Positions 40,636 through 50,118 are shown, numbered from the stretch's first letter. The stretch: DNA of 64,000 nucleotides from Acidimicrobiia bacterium (GCA_011523635.1 WTGI01000030.1:1-64000); one strand, 5' to 3'. Program-made: numbers and translations. Notes: generated from the letters alone by a model not told the origin.

Positions 40636-41714
40636 GCCGGGCCGGGCATGAGCAGCCGCCTCACGGCCAGGCGCCGGGGGACGCCGTTCCCGGGATCGAC
40701 CGGGAGCGGGTCACCGGGTGGATGGTGAGGAACATCGAGAGCGCCATACCGCCGTTCCGGTTCGAGCCCATACCGGGCGGCAACTCCAACCTCACCTACC
40801 GGGTGAGGGGAGCGGGCGGCACCGAGTATGCGCTCCGAAGACCCCCGCTGGGGCATGTCCTGGCGACAGCTCACGATGTGGCCCGCGAGTTCCGGATCAT
40901 CTCAGCCCTGGGCGGGACGGGCGTACCGGTGCCTCCGGCCCTCGGCCTATGCAGTGATCCGGCGGTCAACGGCGCGCCGTTCTACGTGATGGGCTTCGTC
41001 GCCGGCCTGGTGCCCCACGACCGGACGGCGGGGTCGTCCATGACGCCGGACGACCGGAGGTCTCTCGGCGAGGACGCAGTGGCGGTGCTGGCCGTCCTCC
41101 ACTCCTTGGACCCTGATGACATCGGGTTGGGCGAACTCGGTCGCCGGGAGGCGTACGTGCACCGCCAGCTCCGCCGGTGGTCGCGCCAGTGGGAGGCCTC
41201 CAAGCAGCGGGACCTCCCGGTCATGGACCGGGTCCGTACCCTGCTGGAGAACCGGATCCCGACCCAGCGGCGAACCGGTGTCGTGCACGGTGACTTTCGA
41301 TTCGGCAACCTGATCGTCAAGAACGGGAAGATCGGGGCCGTGGTCGACTGGGAGCTCTGCACCCTGGGCGACCCTATGACCGACCTCGGGTACCTGGCCA
41401 ACGACTGGATCGATCCCGGCGGTCCGGAGCTCTGGCGGTCATCGGTGGTACAGGACGGTGGATTCCAGCCAATGGAGGAGATGGTGGCCCGCTACGCGGC
41501 CCTCACCGGGGCGGACGTATCGGAGCTCTCCTACTACCGGGCGATGCAGGCATGGCGCCTGGCCGCCATCCTGGAAGGGGTCTACGCCCGCTACCGGCAT
41601 GGCGTGATGGACAACATCTCGGGGGTGGACCTCCCGTCCCTGGCCGGTTCTGTGGAGCGGCTGGCAGGCTTCGCCCTCGAGGCTCTGGAAGGGGGCGCCG
41701 GCCCGGCTCCCTGA
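40632..41714 (+). CDS. Phosphotransferase (APH/ACAD10-like kinase)
   Basis: A 360 aa aminoglycoside-phosphotransferase-fold protein, close to the ACAD10/11 kinase-like domain. PIPGGNSNLTYRV is the nucleotide loop, VVHGDFRFGNLIV the catalytic loop and VVDWELCTLGDPMTDLGYL the metal-binding motif. In ACAD10/11 these domains phosphorylate hydroxyacyl-CoAs, but no acyl-CoA dehydrogenase is adjacent. GTG start overlaps the membrane protein's stop (GTGA), so they are coupled. Confidence 0.88.
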   Translation: MSRAGHEQPPHGQAPGDAVPGIDRERVTGWMVRNIESAIPPFRFEPIPGGNSNLTYRVRGAGGTEYALRRPPLGHVLATAHDVAREFRIISALGGTGVPVPPALGLCSDPAVNGAPFYVMGFVAGLVPHDRTAGSSMTPDDRRSLGEDAVAVLAVLHSLDPDDIGLGELGRREAYVHRQLRRWSRQWEASKQRDLPVMDRVRTLLENRIPTQRRTGVVHGDFRFGNLIVKNGKIGAVVDWELCTLGDPMTDLGYLANDWIDPGGPELWRSSVVQDGGFQPMEEMVARYAALTGADVSELSYYRAMQAWRLAAILEGVYARYRHGVMDNISGVDLPSLAGSVERLAGFALEALEGGAGPAP

Positions 41715-41775
41715 AGCAGACCGATTCACACCGGCCGCAGCCGGATGGGCACCAATTCCAACTACGCTGGCCGAC

Positions 41776-42486
41776 GTGCGCTTCCGGCTGTTCGGGTTCC
41801 CCGTCCACATCCACTTCACCTTCCTGCTCGTCCTGGTGCTCCTGTTCGACACCGGACTCGGCCTGGTCGCCACGACCCTGTGGGCGCTGGCCATCCTGGT
41901 TTCCGTAGTCCTGCACGAACTGGGCCACGCGGCGACCGTGCGGCGCCTCGGCGGCCATGTCGAGGGCATCACCATCTACGCGCTGGGCGGGGCGACCTAC
42001 TGGAGAGAGCGGGAGATCCCCCTCGGGGGCTGGAGGCTGTTCGCCATCGCCGCATCGGGCTCCGCCGTGGGCCTCTTCGCCGGTCTGGGCCTGTACTTGT
42101 ATGCCCGACTGGGTGGGTTGGGCCGGTTCGGTGAGCTGGCGATCGAGAGCCCGTGGCGCGTCCACCTGGCGGCAGCAGACCGTTACGGGGAGTATCTTGT
42201 GTTCTTCGTGGGGGCCTTCATCTGGGTGTCCGTGGTCTGGGGGCTCGTCAACTGGCTACCCATCGGCGGGCTGGACGGGTCGAAGATGCTGCGCGCCGTA
42301 CTGATCAGGATGCTGGGCCCGAGCGGAGATCTCCATTCCCGGATCATCGGGATGATCGTGGGTATCGCGGCGGCGGTCTGGGCCTGGCAACGGGGTCTGG
42401 TGCTGGCCGCCGTGCTGGCGGTGGTGTTCGCCGGGGCGGACCTGGTGGCCTACCGGCGTCCCATCATGCGCCTGCCCTCACCCTGA
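41776..42486 (+). CDS. Site-2 protease family (M50) intramembrane metalloprotease
   Basis: A 236 aa polytopic membrane protease. HELGH (His47 to His51) lies in the second hydrophobic segment, and NWLPIGGLDG (Asp167) supplies the third zinc ligand in a later helix. Short form without PDZ or CBS domains. Such enzymes usually cleave anti-sigma factors or membrane precursors. GTG start 61 bases after the kinase-like gene. No obvious substrate nearby, although membrane-anchored proteins follow at 42.8 kb. Confidence 0.88.
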   Translation: MRFRLFGFPVHIHFTFLLVLVLLFDTGLGLVATTLWALAILVSVVLHELGHAATVRRLGGHVEGITIYALGGATYWREREIPLGGWRLFAIAASGSAVGLFAGLGLYLYARLGGLGRFGELAIESPWRVHLAAADRYGEYLVFFVGAFIWVSVVWGLVNWLPIGGLDGSKMLRAVLIRMLGPSGDLHSRIIGMIVGIAAAVWAWQRGLVLAAVLAVVFAGADLVAYRRPIMRLPSP

Positions 42487-42825
42487 CCGCGCCTTCCTTC
42501 GAAGACACGGCTATCCGCCCGAGTGGGCCTCCCGGGAGCGCCCGGCGGTAGGTCCGAACCGAGCCCGCCGAGGTGAAGTCCGTAATGAGGCAGGAAAGGT
42601 GTGGTTGAGTGGCGGTCGCGTTCGAATTATCGATGTACAGGATGTCTAGCTGTGCTATGCGATGGCATGATCGATCACAACCTGAACAGTTGTCTCAGCC
42701 CAGAGTGAGAAAAATTTCAGAGAGTCAGAGAATTTCTACCCCTGTTTGGTAGCTCTTTCGCAATCCCGGCTCCGATACGCTGCCTCCGGTAGCGATATCT
42801 ATCCCGCATCGGAGCGCATCAAGGC
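42487..42825. other. Intergenic region, locally AT-rich
   Basis: About 339 bases between the site-2 protease and the first exported hypothetical gene. The second half is distinctly AT-richer (GAGAAAAATTTCAGAG) than its surroundings and has a palindrome TGATCGATCA at 42668-42677. No coding or RNA gene recognised; probably the promoter of the following pair. Confidence 0.45.
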
Positions 42826-43752
42826 ATGAATCACCTAGTGGAGAAGATGCTATTCATCGTATTCGTGGCTGGGGTGTTGGCAGCGGTGCTCATGATCACC
42901 GGACCGGTCCGGACATCGCAGCGACCAGCCCCCTCGTCGACGGCCGCGCCTCCTCCCGGAGGGGGGCAGGAGACCGGCCTGGCCAAGCCCGAATGGGTGA
43001 CGCCTCCGGAATCGGTCGCTACGGATGTAGATGTGGAAGGCGGTGATCCAACCGTCGCCACGGCCCATGACCACAGCCACGACACCGATCCGTCAGCCTG
43101 GCTGACGGGCACCACCGTCCGCTACCCGCCCGACACGGAGGAGGAGGTCGGGCCGGCGCCCGCCCAGGGCGCTACCACTCCGACGGACGCAGTCGCAGCC
43201 TCGGATCCGGCCGGGGAGTTCCGGGCGATGGAGCCGGGGCAGTGCCCTCCGATCGGAGAACTGTGGGTAGCGGACGGCCGTCCGGTCGAGGATCCCTGCA
43301 CGCTGGCCGAGGTCCAACGGGCCACGTACCTGGCATACACCGGCACGGACGAGCAGCGCCGCTCGGCTATCAGGAACGGCCGTTTGCTTGATGAGGTGTT
43401 CGCCGCGCTGGACGACTTCGGCCGGACCCACGATGCCGCTCTGCACCACCCGGAGCGGCGCGGCCGGTCCAGCGTGATATTCGAGGAGATCGTGTGGCGG
43501 GGCGGCCCGGACGCCGACCGGGGGGTGATAGCGGTCCGCTACCGGCTCGACCATCCCGACTTCCGCCCCACCGATCTGGTCCTGGACACCCTCGTCCAGG
43601 TGGACGGGGAGTGGAAGGTCTCGTACAGGAGGTCCTACTGCGTGAAGGTGCTGGTGATCATGGAGCACATAGGAAGCGATGTCCGCTGTCCCCGTGACCC
43701 GAACCCCGAGGTCAACGAGGACGAGGCGCCCGGTTCCACGGGTAGGTACTGA
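42826..43752 (+). CDS. Exported/membrane-anchored protein of unknown function
   Basis: A 308 aa protein with one N-terminal hydrophobic segment (MLFIVFVAGVLAAVLMITG) acting as signal anchor. A Pro/Ala/Gly-rich linker (about 30-130) follows with a His-rich patch HDHSHD. The C-terminal domain (from about 140) has ECFE-free globular sequence, with paired Cys in GQCPPIG and EDPCTLAE, and a late RSYCVKVLV, ending near EHIGSDVRCP. No family recognised. Its stop overlaps the next start by one base, so the two form a unit. Confidence 0.7.
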   Translation: MNHLVEKMLFIVFVAGVLAAVLMITGPVRTSQRPAPSSTAAPPPGGGQETGLAKPEWVTPPESVATDVDVEGGDPTVATAHDHSHDTDPSAWLTGTTVRYPPDTEEEVGPAPAQGATTPTDAVAASDPAGEFRAMEPGQCPPIGELWVADGRPVEDPCTLAEVQRATYLAYTGTDEQRRSAIRNGRLLDEVFAALDDFGRTHDAALHHPERRGRSSVIFEEIVWRGGPDADRGVIAVRYRLDHPDFRPTDLVLDTLVQVDGEWKVSYRRSYCVKVLVIMEHIGSDVRCPRDPNPEVNEDEAPGSTGRY

Positions 43753-45035
43753 TGGCTCGGATGCGTAAGTACGTGCGGGATCTCCCGATACCTGCCGGAC
43801 AGGCGCCTGCTGCGGTGGGTTGGCTGGTGCTGGTGGGATTGCTCGTCGCGGCTGCCCTGTGGGCTTCCGAGCCGGGTGGGGCCCATCCCACCGAGACATC
43901 GTGGCGGCCGGGCCGGACCGTGGCGACATGGGACTGGGAGCAGCACTGGAACTACTGGAACAAGCTGGAGTGCATTGAGACCAACATGGAGACGGGCACG
44001 GGCGAGATCACCTGCGCGAATTGGAAGTCCGTCGGCAACCTGTGGAGGGCCTGCGGCCCCAGGATCAGTCCGCCGCAGCCCGGCAGGATCAACAGCTGTG
44101 GCATCGGACGGGGCGGGCACGCGCCGCACGGGGACGGTGTCACGGTCAAGTACCGGTACCTGAACAGGCACGAGGACCGGCTCGGACCCAGGTACTACGT
44201 CTGCGCGGGGAACAGGAACCTGCCGGCTAACACCAGCCCCGGGAACTGCGGGACGTGGGTGAACGTGAACCATGCCCACTGTGCGGATGATCCGAGCGCT
44301 CATCCGCCCGACTGCCCGACCACGACAGGCAATCGGGAGACCACTCCTTCCGTTACCGATACGACGCGGGGGACCACCGCGACCACCAGGCCGGCGACGA
44401 CCACCACCAGGAGGCGAACCACCACAACGCGGGGGACGACCGCGACCACCAGGCCGGCCACGCCCACGACGCCCACGACGCCCACGACGCAAGGACCCCC
44501 TCCTCCGCCGCCTGCCTGCACGATTGCCGGCGCCGTCACCTCTTTCCATGACACCATCGACGCCATGGCCACCCCGTCGCTCGGCTTCCAGCCGGTCCGG
44601 AACGGCTACGTGAGGGTGCCTGTTCACGCCCGGTACCAGGGGGATCCATCCCGGACCTATTCCGAACTGATCGAAGGCGAGCGGGTGTCCATCCGGGTCT
44701 GGGTGAGCCGGATGTCCTGGGAGATGACCGGTCTCGGGAGGCCGGACGGGACGGAACTCGGCAAGAGGACCTTCCACCGCCGGGCGCCCGACTACCAGGG
44801 CGCCGACTCGCTGAAGAGCGCGATCCAGGTCCGGCTCGGAGGCGCCGAGGCGGTCTACCTGAGGTCCTCGGTGCGGGCGGGCTACCAGAGCGGGTATCCG
44901 GTGGCTCTGACAGTGGTGTGGAGCGCCGAGTGCCAGGAGTCCGGTACCTCAGGTTGGACCAGCCTCGGAACACGGAGCCAGGACGCTGGCTTCTCCTACA
45001 AGGTGTTCGCCATCCGCAGCCGCCCCAGCGGCTGA
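43752..45035 (+). CDS. Exported protein with Thr/Pro-rich linker, function unknown
   Basis: A 427 aa protein with a signal anchor at about 20-38 (VGWLVLVGLLVAAALW). The first extracellular domain (45-185) is Trp- and Cys-rich: WDWEQHWNYWNKLECIE, ITCANWKSVGNLW. A Thr/Arg/Pro tract of about 60 residues (TTRPATTTTRR, TPTTPTTPTTQG) acts as a flexible linker and is encoded by imperfect DNA repeats. The C-terminal domain (from about 255) is beta-rich with a Cys pair. Unrecognised; it is coupled to the preceding gene. Confidence 0.7.
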   Translation: MARMRKYVRDLPIPAGQAPAAVGWLVLVGLLVAAALWASEPGGAHPTETSWRPGRTVATWDWEQHWNYWNKLECIETNMETGTGEITCANWKSVGNLWRACGPRISPPQPGRINSCGIGRGGHAPHGDGVTVKYRYLNRHEDRLGPRYYVCAGNRNLPANTSPGNCGTWVNVNHAHCADDPSAHPPDCPTTTGNRETTPSVTDTTRGTTATTRPATTTTRRRTTTTRGTTATTRPATPTTPTTPTTQGPPPPPPACTIAGAVTSFHDTIDAMATPSLGFQPVRNGYVRVPVHARYQGDPSRTYSELIEGERVSIRVWVSRMSWEMTGLGRPDGTELGKRTFHRRAPDYQGADSLKSAIQVRLGGAEAVYLRSSVRAGYQSGYPVALTVVWSAECQESGTSGWTSLGTRSQDAGFSYKVFAIRSRPSG

Positions 45036-45048
45036 GGCCTGTGCCGAC

Positions 45049-45170
45049 ATGGACGCTCCGAACGCCCGCGCCCGACGGCACAGCGAACTGGTGGGGGAGC
45101 ACCGCGGCGGGGCGGTCTCCGACATTGTGACCGGTAAGCTTGACCTGCGCGAGGCTGCGGCTCGTTCGGA
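45049..45170 (+). pseudogene. Possible C-terminal remnant of a type I restriction specificity subunit
   Basis: Translation gives RHSELVGEHRGGAVSDIVTG and KLDLREAAA. The VTGKLD(V/L)RE ending resembles the last residues of many HsdS proteins. No upstream HsdS domain exists. The fragment reads on in frame into the hicB region without a stop. Weak, based on a short motif. Confidence 0.3.
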
Positions 45171-45234
45171 GTCAAGGGTGCTGTTGCATGGAGAACCGCG
45201 ACTCGCAAGCGTGGAGGAACCTGTGGAAGCGGCG

Positions 45235-45439
45235 ATGGAGATCGTATTCGAGGTGACGGAGGCGCCGGAGGGCGGCTTCGATGCTCGAGCTCGGGGCCAC
45301 AGCATCTTCACGCAGGGTGACGACTGGGCCGATCTCAAGGCGATGGTCACGGACGCCGTCCGCTGCCACTTCGGAGACAGGGACGAGCAACGGGGTCGTC
45401 AGGCTGCATTTCGTAAAGGATGAAGCCATAGCAGTATGA
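45235..45439 (+). pseudogene. Decayed HicB-family antitoxin
   Basis: MEIVFEVTEAPEGGFDARAR then GHSIFTQGDDWADLKAMV matches the small HicB-like antitoxins often mis-named 2-oxoisovalerate dehydrogenase subunits. One extra base near the GACGAGCAACGGG stretch throws the frame. The expected end VVRLHFVKDEAIAV is found in the next frame, with a stop overlapping the hicA start by four bases. Frameshifted, presumably inactive. Confidence 0.75.
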
Positions 45440-45687
45440 GACTGCCCCGGGACCTGTCGGGGAGGAATTAGCTGCACTGCTCAGGCGTCAGTACGGCTAT
45501 CGCATCGTCCGGCAAAGAGGCAGCCACATGATGTTGGGCGCGAATAATCGGCGGTGTGTCGCACAGGGTTACCGTCCCGCGCCATCGTGTTCTCCGGGTC
45601 GGCACGCTCAGCGGCATCGTGGCCGAAATCGCTGCGCACCTGGACAAGAGTCGAGACGAGGTGCGGGCTGGGTTGTTCGGGACTTAA
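45436..45687 (+). pseudogene. Decayed HicA-family toxin
   Basis: Opens MRLPRDLSG, then a one-base deletion creates an early TAG. The shifted frame gives EELAALLRRQYGYRIVRQRG and SHMML, including the HicA catalytic His. A second one-base insertion after NNRR restores SHRVTVPRHRVLRVGTL, then SGIVAEIAAHLDKSRDEV and AGLFGT to TAA. Family-sized (84 codons). The toxin cannot be made from this sequence. Confidence 0.8.
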
Positions 45688-45772
45688 CCCGAGATCACAC
45701 ACTGCCTGGGAAAGCGGACCCCGATCTAACGCGAGAGAACCCAGCCACCACCACGGGCTATCGTCGGCGGCT

Positions 45773-47503
45773 ATGAGCGATGTGGTGGAGCGGGCCAGGG
45801 CCTGGATCCTGGGCGATCCCGATCCCCGCACCAGAGCCGAGTTGAGCGCCCTGCTCGACTCCGGAAACCTGACCGAGCTGGCGGATCGCATGGACGGGAC
45901 GCTCGCCTTCGGCACCGCCGGACTGCGCGGCATCGTGGAAGCCGGTCCCAACCGGATGAACCGCGCCACGGTCATACGGGCCACCCGCGGGCTGGCCGAC
46001 TTCCTGCTGGCCCGCCACGGGGGAGCGCCGGACGCTCCGGTGGTGGTGGGCCGTGATGCCCGGCCGTCCAGCTCGGACTTCATGCGCGACACGGTCGGGG
46101 TACTGAGCGCCGCCGGTCTCCGGGTCAGGTTCTGGGAGGAGGAGGTTCCGACTCCTCTGGTGGCTTACGCGGTCCGGGCCCTGGGTGCCTGCGCAGGCGT
46201 GATGATCACCGCCAGCCACAACCCGCCTCAGGACAACGGCTACAAGGTCTATGACGCCAACGGCGCCCAGATAATCCCCCCGGTGGACGCGGGCATTTCC
46301 GGCGCGATCGACCGGGTGGGTGCGGCGGCCGAAGTTCCCCTGACGGACGCGCCGCTCCGGGACGCCGGGGAGGGGGCCGGTCCCGTTCCGCCGGAGACCT
46401 GGGATGGATACCGGAAGGAACTGGCCCGGCTGCGGTCGCCTGCCACGGTCGATCCGGGCCTGCGGATCGTCTACACCCCGATGCACGGGGTGGGTTGGCG
46501 GTACATACGCGAGCTGCTGGCCGGAGCCGGTTACCGGGATGTTCATCCGGTTGACGAGCAGGCCGAACCGGACGGGCGCTTTCCGACCCTGCCGTTTCCC
46601 AATCCCGAGGAGCCGGGCGCCATGGACCTGGCGCTGGCCCTGGCGGGAAAGGTCGGTGCCGACCTGGTGCTGGCCAACGATCCTGACGCCGATCGGTTGG
46701 GGGTGGCGGTGCCCGGCCGCAACGGATGGGTCAGCCTCACCGGCAACCAGGTGGGGGTACTGCTGACCGACTACGTCCTCTCGCAACGGCCGGCCGGCGA
46801 GGACCCTCGCGGCCGGCAACCTCTCGTTGTCAGCACCATCGTCAGCTCGCCCATGGCCGGACTGGTGGCGGCTGCCCGGGGAGCCCGCTTCGAGACCACC
46901 CTCACCGGTTTCAAATGGATCATGAACGCGGCGCTCGACATCGAGGCCGAGGGACGGGGCGCGCTGGCCTTCGGTTTCGAGGAGGCCCTGGGCCATGCGG
47001 TGGGGGGCTTGGTGTATGACAAGGATGGCCTGTCGGCCGCCCTGTTCATGGCCGATCTGGCATCCGAGTGCCGGAGACGGGGCGAGACGGTGCTCGACCG
47101 GCTGGAAGCGCTGTATCGCCGCTTCGGGCTGTGGGTCTCGATCCAGCACAGCATCAGGAGGTCAGGAGCGGCCGGAGCGGGCGAGATCAGCGGCGCCATG
47201 GGACGGCTGGCGGAAGACCCCCCGGATGCCTTGGGAGGAGTGGCGGTGGTGGGACTGACCGACTACCGCGAGGGCGCCGGACGGAGGCCCCGGTGGCTGG
47301 GAGCAGCGTCCCTGGTAGAGCTACAGCTCCAGGATCGTACCCGGGTGCTGGTCCGGCCGAGCGGCACCGAGCCCAAGCTTAAAATGTACGTGGATTCCAC
47401 CCGGCCGGTTACCGGATCCGATGACCCGTCCGGAGTCGAACGCGACCTGGAGGGGCATGCCGGAGCGGTGGTATCCGACCTGGCCGGCCATATCGGCCTG
47501 TAG
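45773..47503 (+). CDS. Phosphohexomutase (phosphoglucomutase/phosphomannomutase)
   Basis: Alpha-D-phosphohexomutase of 576 aa interconverting hexose 1- and 6-phosphates. Phosphoserine loop ITASHNPPQDNGYKVYDANG, metal loop LANDPDADRLGVA, sugar-binding GFEEALGHAVGG and phosphate-binding RPSGTEPKLKMY are all visible in order. N-terminal LAFGTAGLRGIVEAG is typical of PGM2-type enzymes. The long upstream frame is read-through of the hicA remnant; the ATG at 45773 (MSDVVERARAW) is the true start. Ribosome site weak. Confidence 0.93.
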   Translation: MSDVVERARAWILGDPDPRTRAELSALLDSGNLTELADRMDGTLAFGTAGLRGIVEAGPNRMNRATVIRATRGLADFLLARHGGAPDAPVVVGRDARPSSSDFMRDTVGVLSAAGLRVRFWEEEVPTPLVAYAVRALGACAGVMITASHNPPQDNGYKVYDANGAQIIPPVDAGISGAIDRVGAAAEVPLTDAPLRDAGEGAGPVPPETWDGYRKELARLRSPATVDPGLRIVYTPMHGVGWRYIRELLAGAGYRDVHPVDEQAEPDGRFPTLPFPNPEEPGAMDLALALAGKVGADLVLANDPDADRLGVAVPGRNGWVSLTGNQVGVLLTDYVLSQRPAGEDPRGRQPLVVSTIVSSPMAGLVAAARGARFETTLTGFKWIMNAALDIEAEGRGALAFGFEEALGHAVGGLVYDKDGLSAALFMADLASECRRRGETVLDRLEALYRRFGLWVSIQHSIRRSGAAGAGEISGAMGRLAEDPPDALGGVAVVGLTDYREGAGRRPRWLGAASLVELQLQDRTRVLVRPSGTEPKLKMYVDSTRPVTGSDDPSGVERDLEGHAGAVVSDLAGHIGL

Positions 47504-47526
47504 AAGATAGGCCGAACACCTTTTTG
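47493..47526 (+). terminator. Probable intrinsic terminator after the phosphohexomutase
   Basis: TCGGCCT and AGGCCGA form a 7-bp stem around a 9-base loop that includes the stop codon, followed by ACACCTTTTTG. The T-run makes a weak-to-moderate Rho-independent terminator just before the aldehyde dehydrogenase ribosome site. Confidence 0.5.
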
Positions 47527-47537
47527 GGAGGAACGTG

Positions 47538-48984
47538 ATGACGGTGGTAACCGAGCTCTTCGAGGGTCCGAGGACCCAGCTCCGGATCGGGGGCGACTGG
47601 ACGGCAGGGGATGGAGAGCTCGACGTCATCGATCCCGCCACCGAACAGGTGCTGGCGGCCGTCTCGACTGCGGGAGCCGAACAGGCCCTCCTGGCGGTGG
47701 ACGCAGCCGCCGAGGCAGCGCCCGGATGGGCGGCCACCGCGCCACGGCGGCGGTCGGACATCCTTCGCCGAGCCTACGACCTCATGCTCGAGCGGGAGGA
47801 ACAGCTGGCCGAACTGATCATCCTCGAGAACGGTAAGTCCTATGCCGACGCCATCGGGGAGGTTCGGTACGGGGCCGAGTTCTTCCGGTGGTTCTCGGAG
47901 GAGGCGGTCCGGATCATGGGCGGAGATACGCACCGCTCCGCGGGGCGACAAGCGGATCGTCGTGCTACCCGAGCCGGTCGGCGTCTCCCTCATGGTCACC
48001 CCGTGGAACTTCCCTTCGGCGATGGCGACCCGCAAGATCGCGCCCGCTCTGGCAGCCGGATGCACCACCATCCTCAAGCCTGCCTCCGACACCCCGCTCT
48101 CGGCCCTGGCCGTGGCGGACATACTGGCGGAAGCAGGCGCCCCGCCCGGGACCGTCAACGTGGTGATGGCGAAGGGCTCCTCCGGAGTGGTTGACGTCAT
48201 GCTCGAAGACCCGAGGGTGAGGAAGCTGTCCTTCACGGGTTCCACCGAGGTCGGTCGGATCCTGATGGAGAAGGCCGGGCGCCGCATCCTCCGGACCAGC
48301 ATGGAGTTGGGTGGCAATGCCCCCTTCGTGGTCTTCGACGACGCCGACATAGAGGCCGCCGTCCAAGGCGCCGTGGTGGCCAAGATGCGCGTCGCCGGTG
48401 AGACCTGCGTGGCCGCCAACCGCTTCTACGTCCAGTCCGGCGTGGCGCGACAGTTCACCGACCGCTTGACCGAGGCGATGGCGGGTCTCCGGGTGGGTCC
48501 GGGCATCGACAGGTCCAACGATGTCGGTCCGATGATCAACACTGCCGCGGTCGAGAAGATCGAACGCCTGGTGTCGGGCGCGGTCGACGATCAGGCCACG
48601 GTCTGCACCGGCGGAGCGGCGCCGGATGGTCCCGGTTACTTCTACCAGCCCACCGTTCTGTCGGAGGTCGCTCCCGACGCCGCGATCCTCGGTCATGAGA
48701 TCTTCGGGCCGGTGGCTCCGGTGGTGTCCTTCGACTCCGAGGAGGAGGCTATCGAGGCCGCCAACAACACCATCCACGGTCTGATCTCCTACGTGTACAC
48801 GGGAGACATGAACCGGGCGTTCCGGGTGGGTGAGGCGATCGAGTCGGGAATGGTGGCGCTCAACCGGGGCATCATCTCGGACGAGGCGGCCCCATTCGGC
48901 GGCGTGAAGGAGTCAGGCGTGGGTCGCGAGGGCAGCCACCACGGCATGGAGGAGTTCCTGGAGCTGAAGTACCTGGCTTGGTAG
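47538..48984 (+). pseudogene. Aldehyde dehydrogenase (succinate-semialdehyde type), frameshifted
   Basis: NAD(P)-dependent aldehyde dehydrogenase split by one extra base in the GGGCGGAG stretch near 47918-47930. The first frame covers FFRWFSEEAVRIMGG. The second frame resumes EIRTAPRGDKRIVVLPEPVG and then VTPWNFPSAMATRKIAPAL, SMELGGNAPFVVFDDAD (active Glu) and VAGETCVAANR (Cys). The rest is intact to LELKYLAW. Good GGGAGGAAC ribosome site. The length is right for SSADH/GabD. The split could be a sequencing error, a real mutation, or programmed. Confidence 0.8.
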
Positions 48985-49173
48985 GGCCACTGGCTAATGG
49001 CCCCAACCCCTTGGGGCAGATCGCCTAGGGGTCGTCCGTCGCCGTCCGGGTGAAGGTCCGGCGTTCGAGTCGATCAGTCCCCGTATGGGGCTCGGTAACT
49101 ATTCTCAGGGGCGAATCTTTTCTGATAGCCGGGATCGACCGACCGGGGTCGTGTTCCCGGGGTGGGAGGTGCG

Positions 49174-50118
49174 GTGTCTGTCGAGAGGGCGGCCGACCGG
49201 GTTTCGCTGACTGAGTCGGACGGATCGCGCTCGTACCCGGCCGGGTCCGGAGTGTCCGGGCTGCATGTGGAACTCGATGCGGTGATGGCCAAGGCGGGCG
49301 CGGAGAACTTCCCGGTTGCGCTTCGCCTGCTCCCCAGAGAACCGCGCCGCCACCTGGAGGCCATCTACGGTTACGCCCGGCTCGTGGACGATCTGGGGGA
49401 CGAGTTCCCAGGAGACCGCTCCGCCGCCCTTGACTGGGTCGATTCGGAACTGGACGCTCTCTTCTCGGGTTCTCCCCGCCACCCGGTGTTTCGCCGGCTG
49501 GCGCCCATGGTCGAAGGTTTCAGCGTGCCGCGCCGGCCCTTCGATCAGCTGCTGGCGGCCAATCGTCTGGACCAGCACAAGACCCGCTACGAGACGCGCC
49601 AAGAACTGCTCGACTACTGCGCCCTGTCGGCCAACCCGGTCGGCCACCTGGTGCTGGCGGTCTTCGAGTCGTCCACCCCGGAACGGCTCGCGGCATCGGA
49701 CGCGGTGTGCAGCGGTCTCCAGATTCTGGAGCACCTCCAGGACGTGGCCGAGGATGCGGACGTAGGTCGCGTCTACCTGCCCGTCGAGGACATGGCGAGG
49801 TTCGGGTGCTCGGTCGAGGACCTCTCGGCGCCCGAAGCCGGGACCGCCCTCCGGGAGCTGGTCGCCTACGAGTCGGGATTCGCTCGTGAGTTGGTCGAGG
49901 AGGGCATTCCGCTGGTCCGGTCCCTGACCGGTTACGCCCGCCTGGCCATATCCGGCTTCGTGGCGGGAGGGCTGGCGGGATTGGACGCCATCGAGAAGGC
50001 CGGATTCGAGGTGTTGGGCGGCACCCGGCAGGCCGGGCGATCAGGCCTACTCCGCCGCTTCATCCCGGTCTACCTGGGCCGGCACGGCCGGGAGAACCGC
50101 GCGAGAGCAAGTTCGTGA
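49174..50118 (+). CDS. hpnC: Squalene biosynthesis protein HpnC (presqualene diphosphate release enzyme)
   Basis: All-alpha trans-isoprenyl diphosphate synthase relative, 314 aa. YGYARLVDDLGDEFPGD is the first Asp-rich motif and EHLQDVAEDADVGRVYLP the second. HpnC converts presqualene diphosphate to hydroxysqualene in the three-enzyme HpnCDE route. The GTG start at 49174 has GGGAGG just upstream; another GTG four codons earlier is less well placed. The stop overlaps hpnD by four bases. Confidence 0.9.
   Translation: MSVERAADRVSLTESDGSRSYPAGSGVSGLHVELDAVMAKAGAENFPVALRLLPREPRRHLEAIYGYARLVDDLGDEFPGDRSAALDWVDSELDALFSGSPRHPVFRRLAPMVEGFSVPRRPFDQLLAANRLDQHKTRYETRQELLDYCALSANPVGHLVLAVFESSTPERLAASDAVCSGLQILEHLQDVAEDADVGRVYLPVEDMARFGCSVEDLSAPEAGTALRELVAYESGFARELVEEGIPLVRSLTGYARLAISGFVAGGLAGLDAIEKAGFEVLGGTRQAGRSGLLRRFIPVYLGRHGRENRARASS

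Noticed and set aside
44330-44510. CRISPR-like repeats in the Thr-rich coding tract
   Set aside because: The repeats are short, irregular codon repeats (ACC/ACG for Thr) within a continuous reading frame, with no constant spacers.
45554-45772. N-terminal extension of the phosphohexomutase
   Set aside because: Those codons are the tail of the hicA remnant in another frame; mutase homology starts at the ATG at 45773.
48985-49173. tRNA-like GTTCGAGTC near 49.07 kb
   Set aside because: The flanking arms do not pair, and no acceptor or anticodon stem fits. The nearby GGCCCC/TGGGGC hairpin may be a weak terminator, but it has no T-run.
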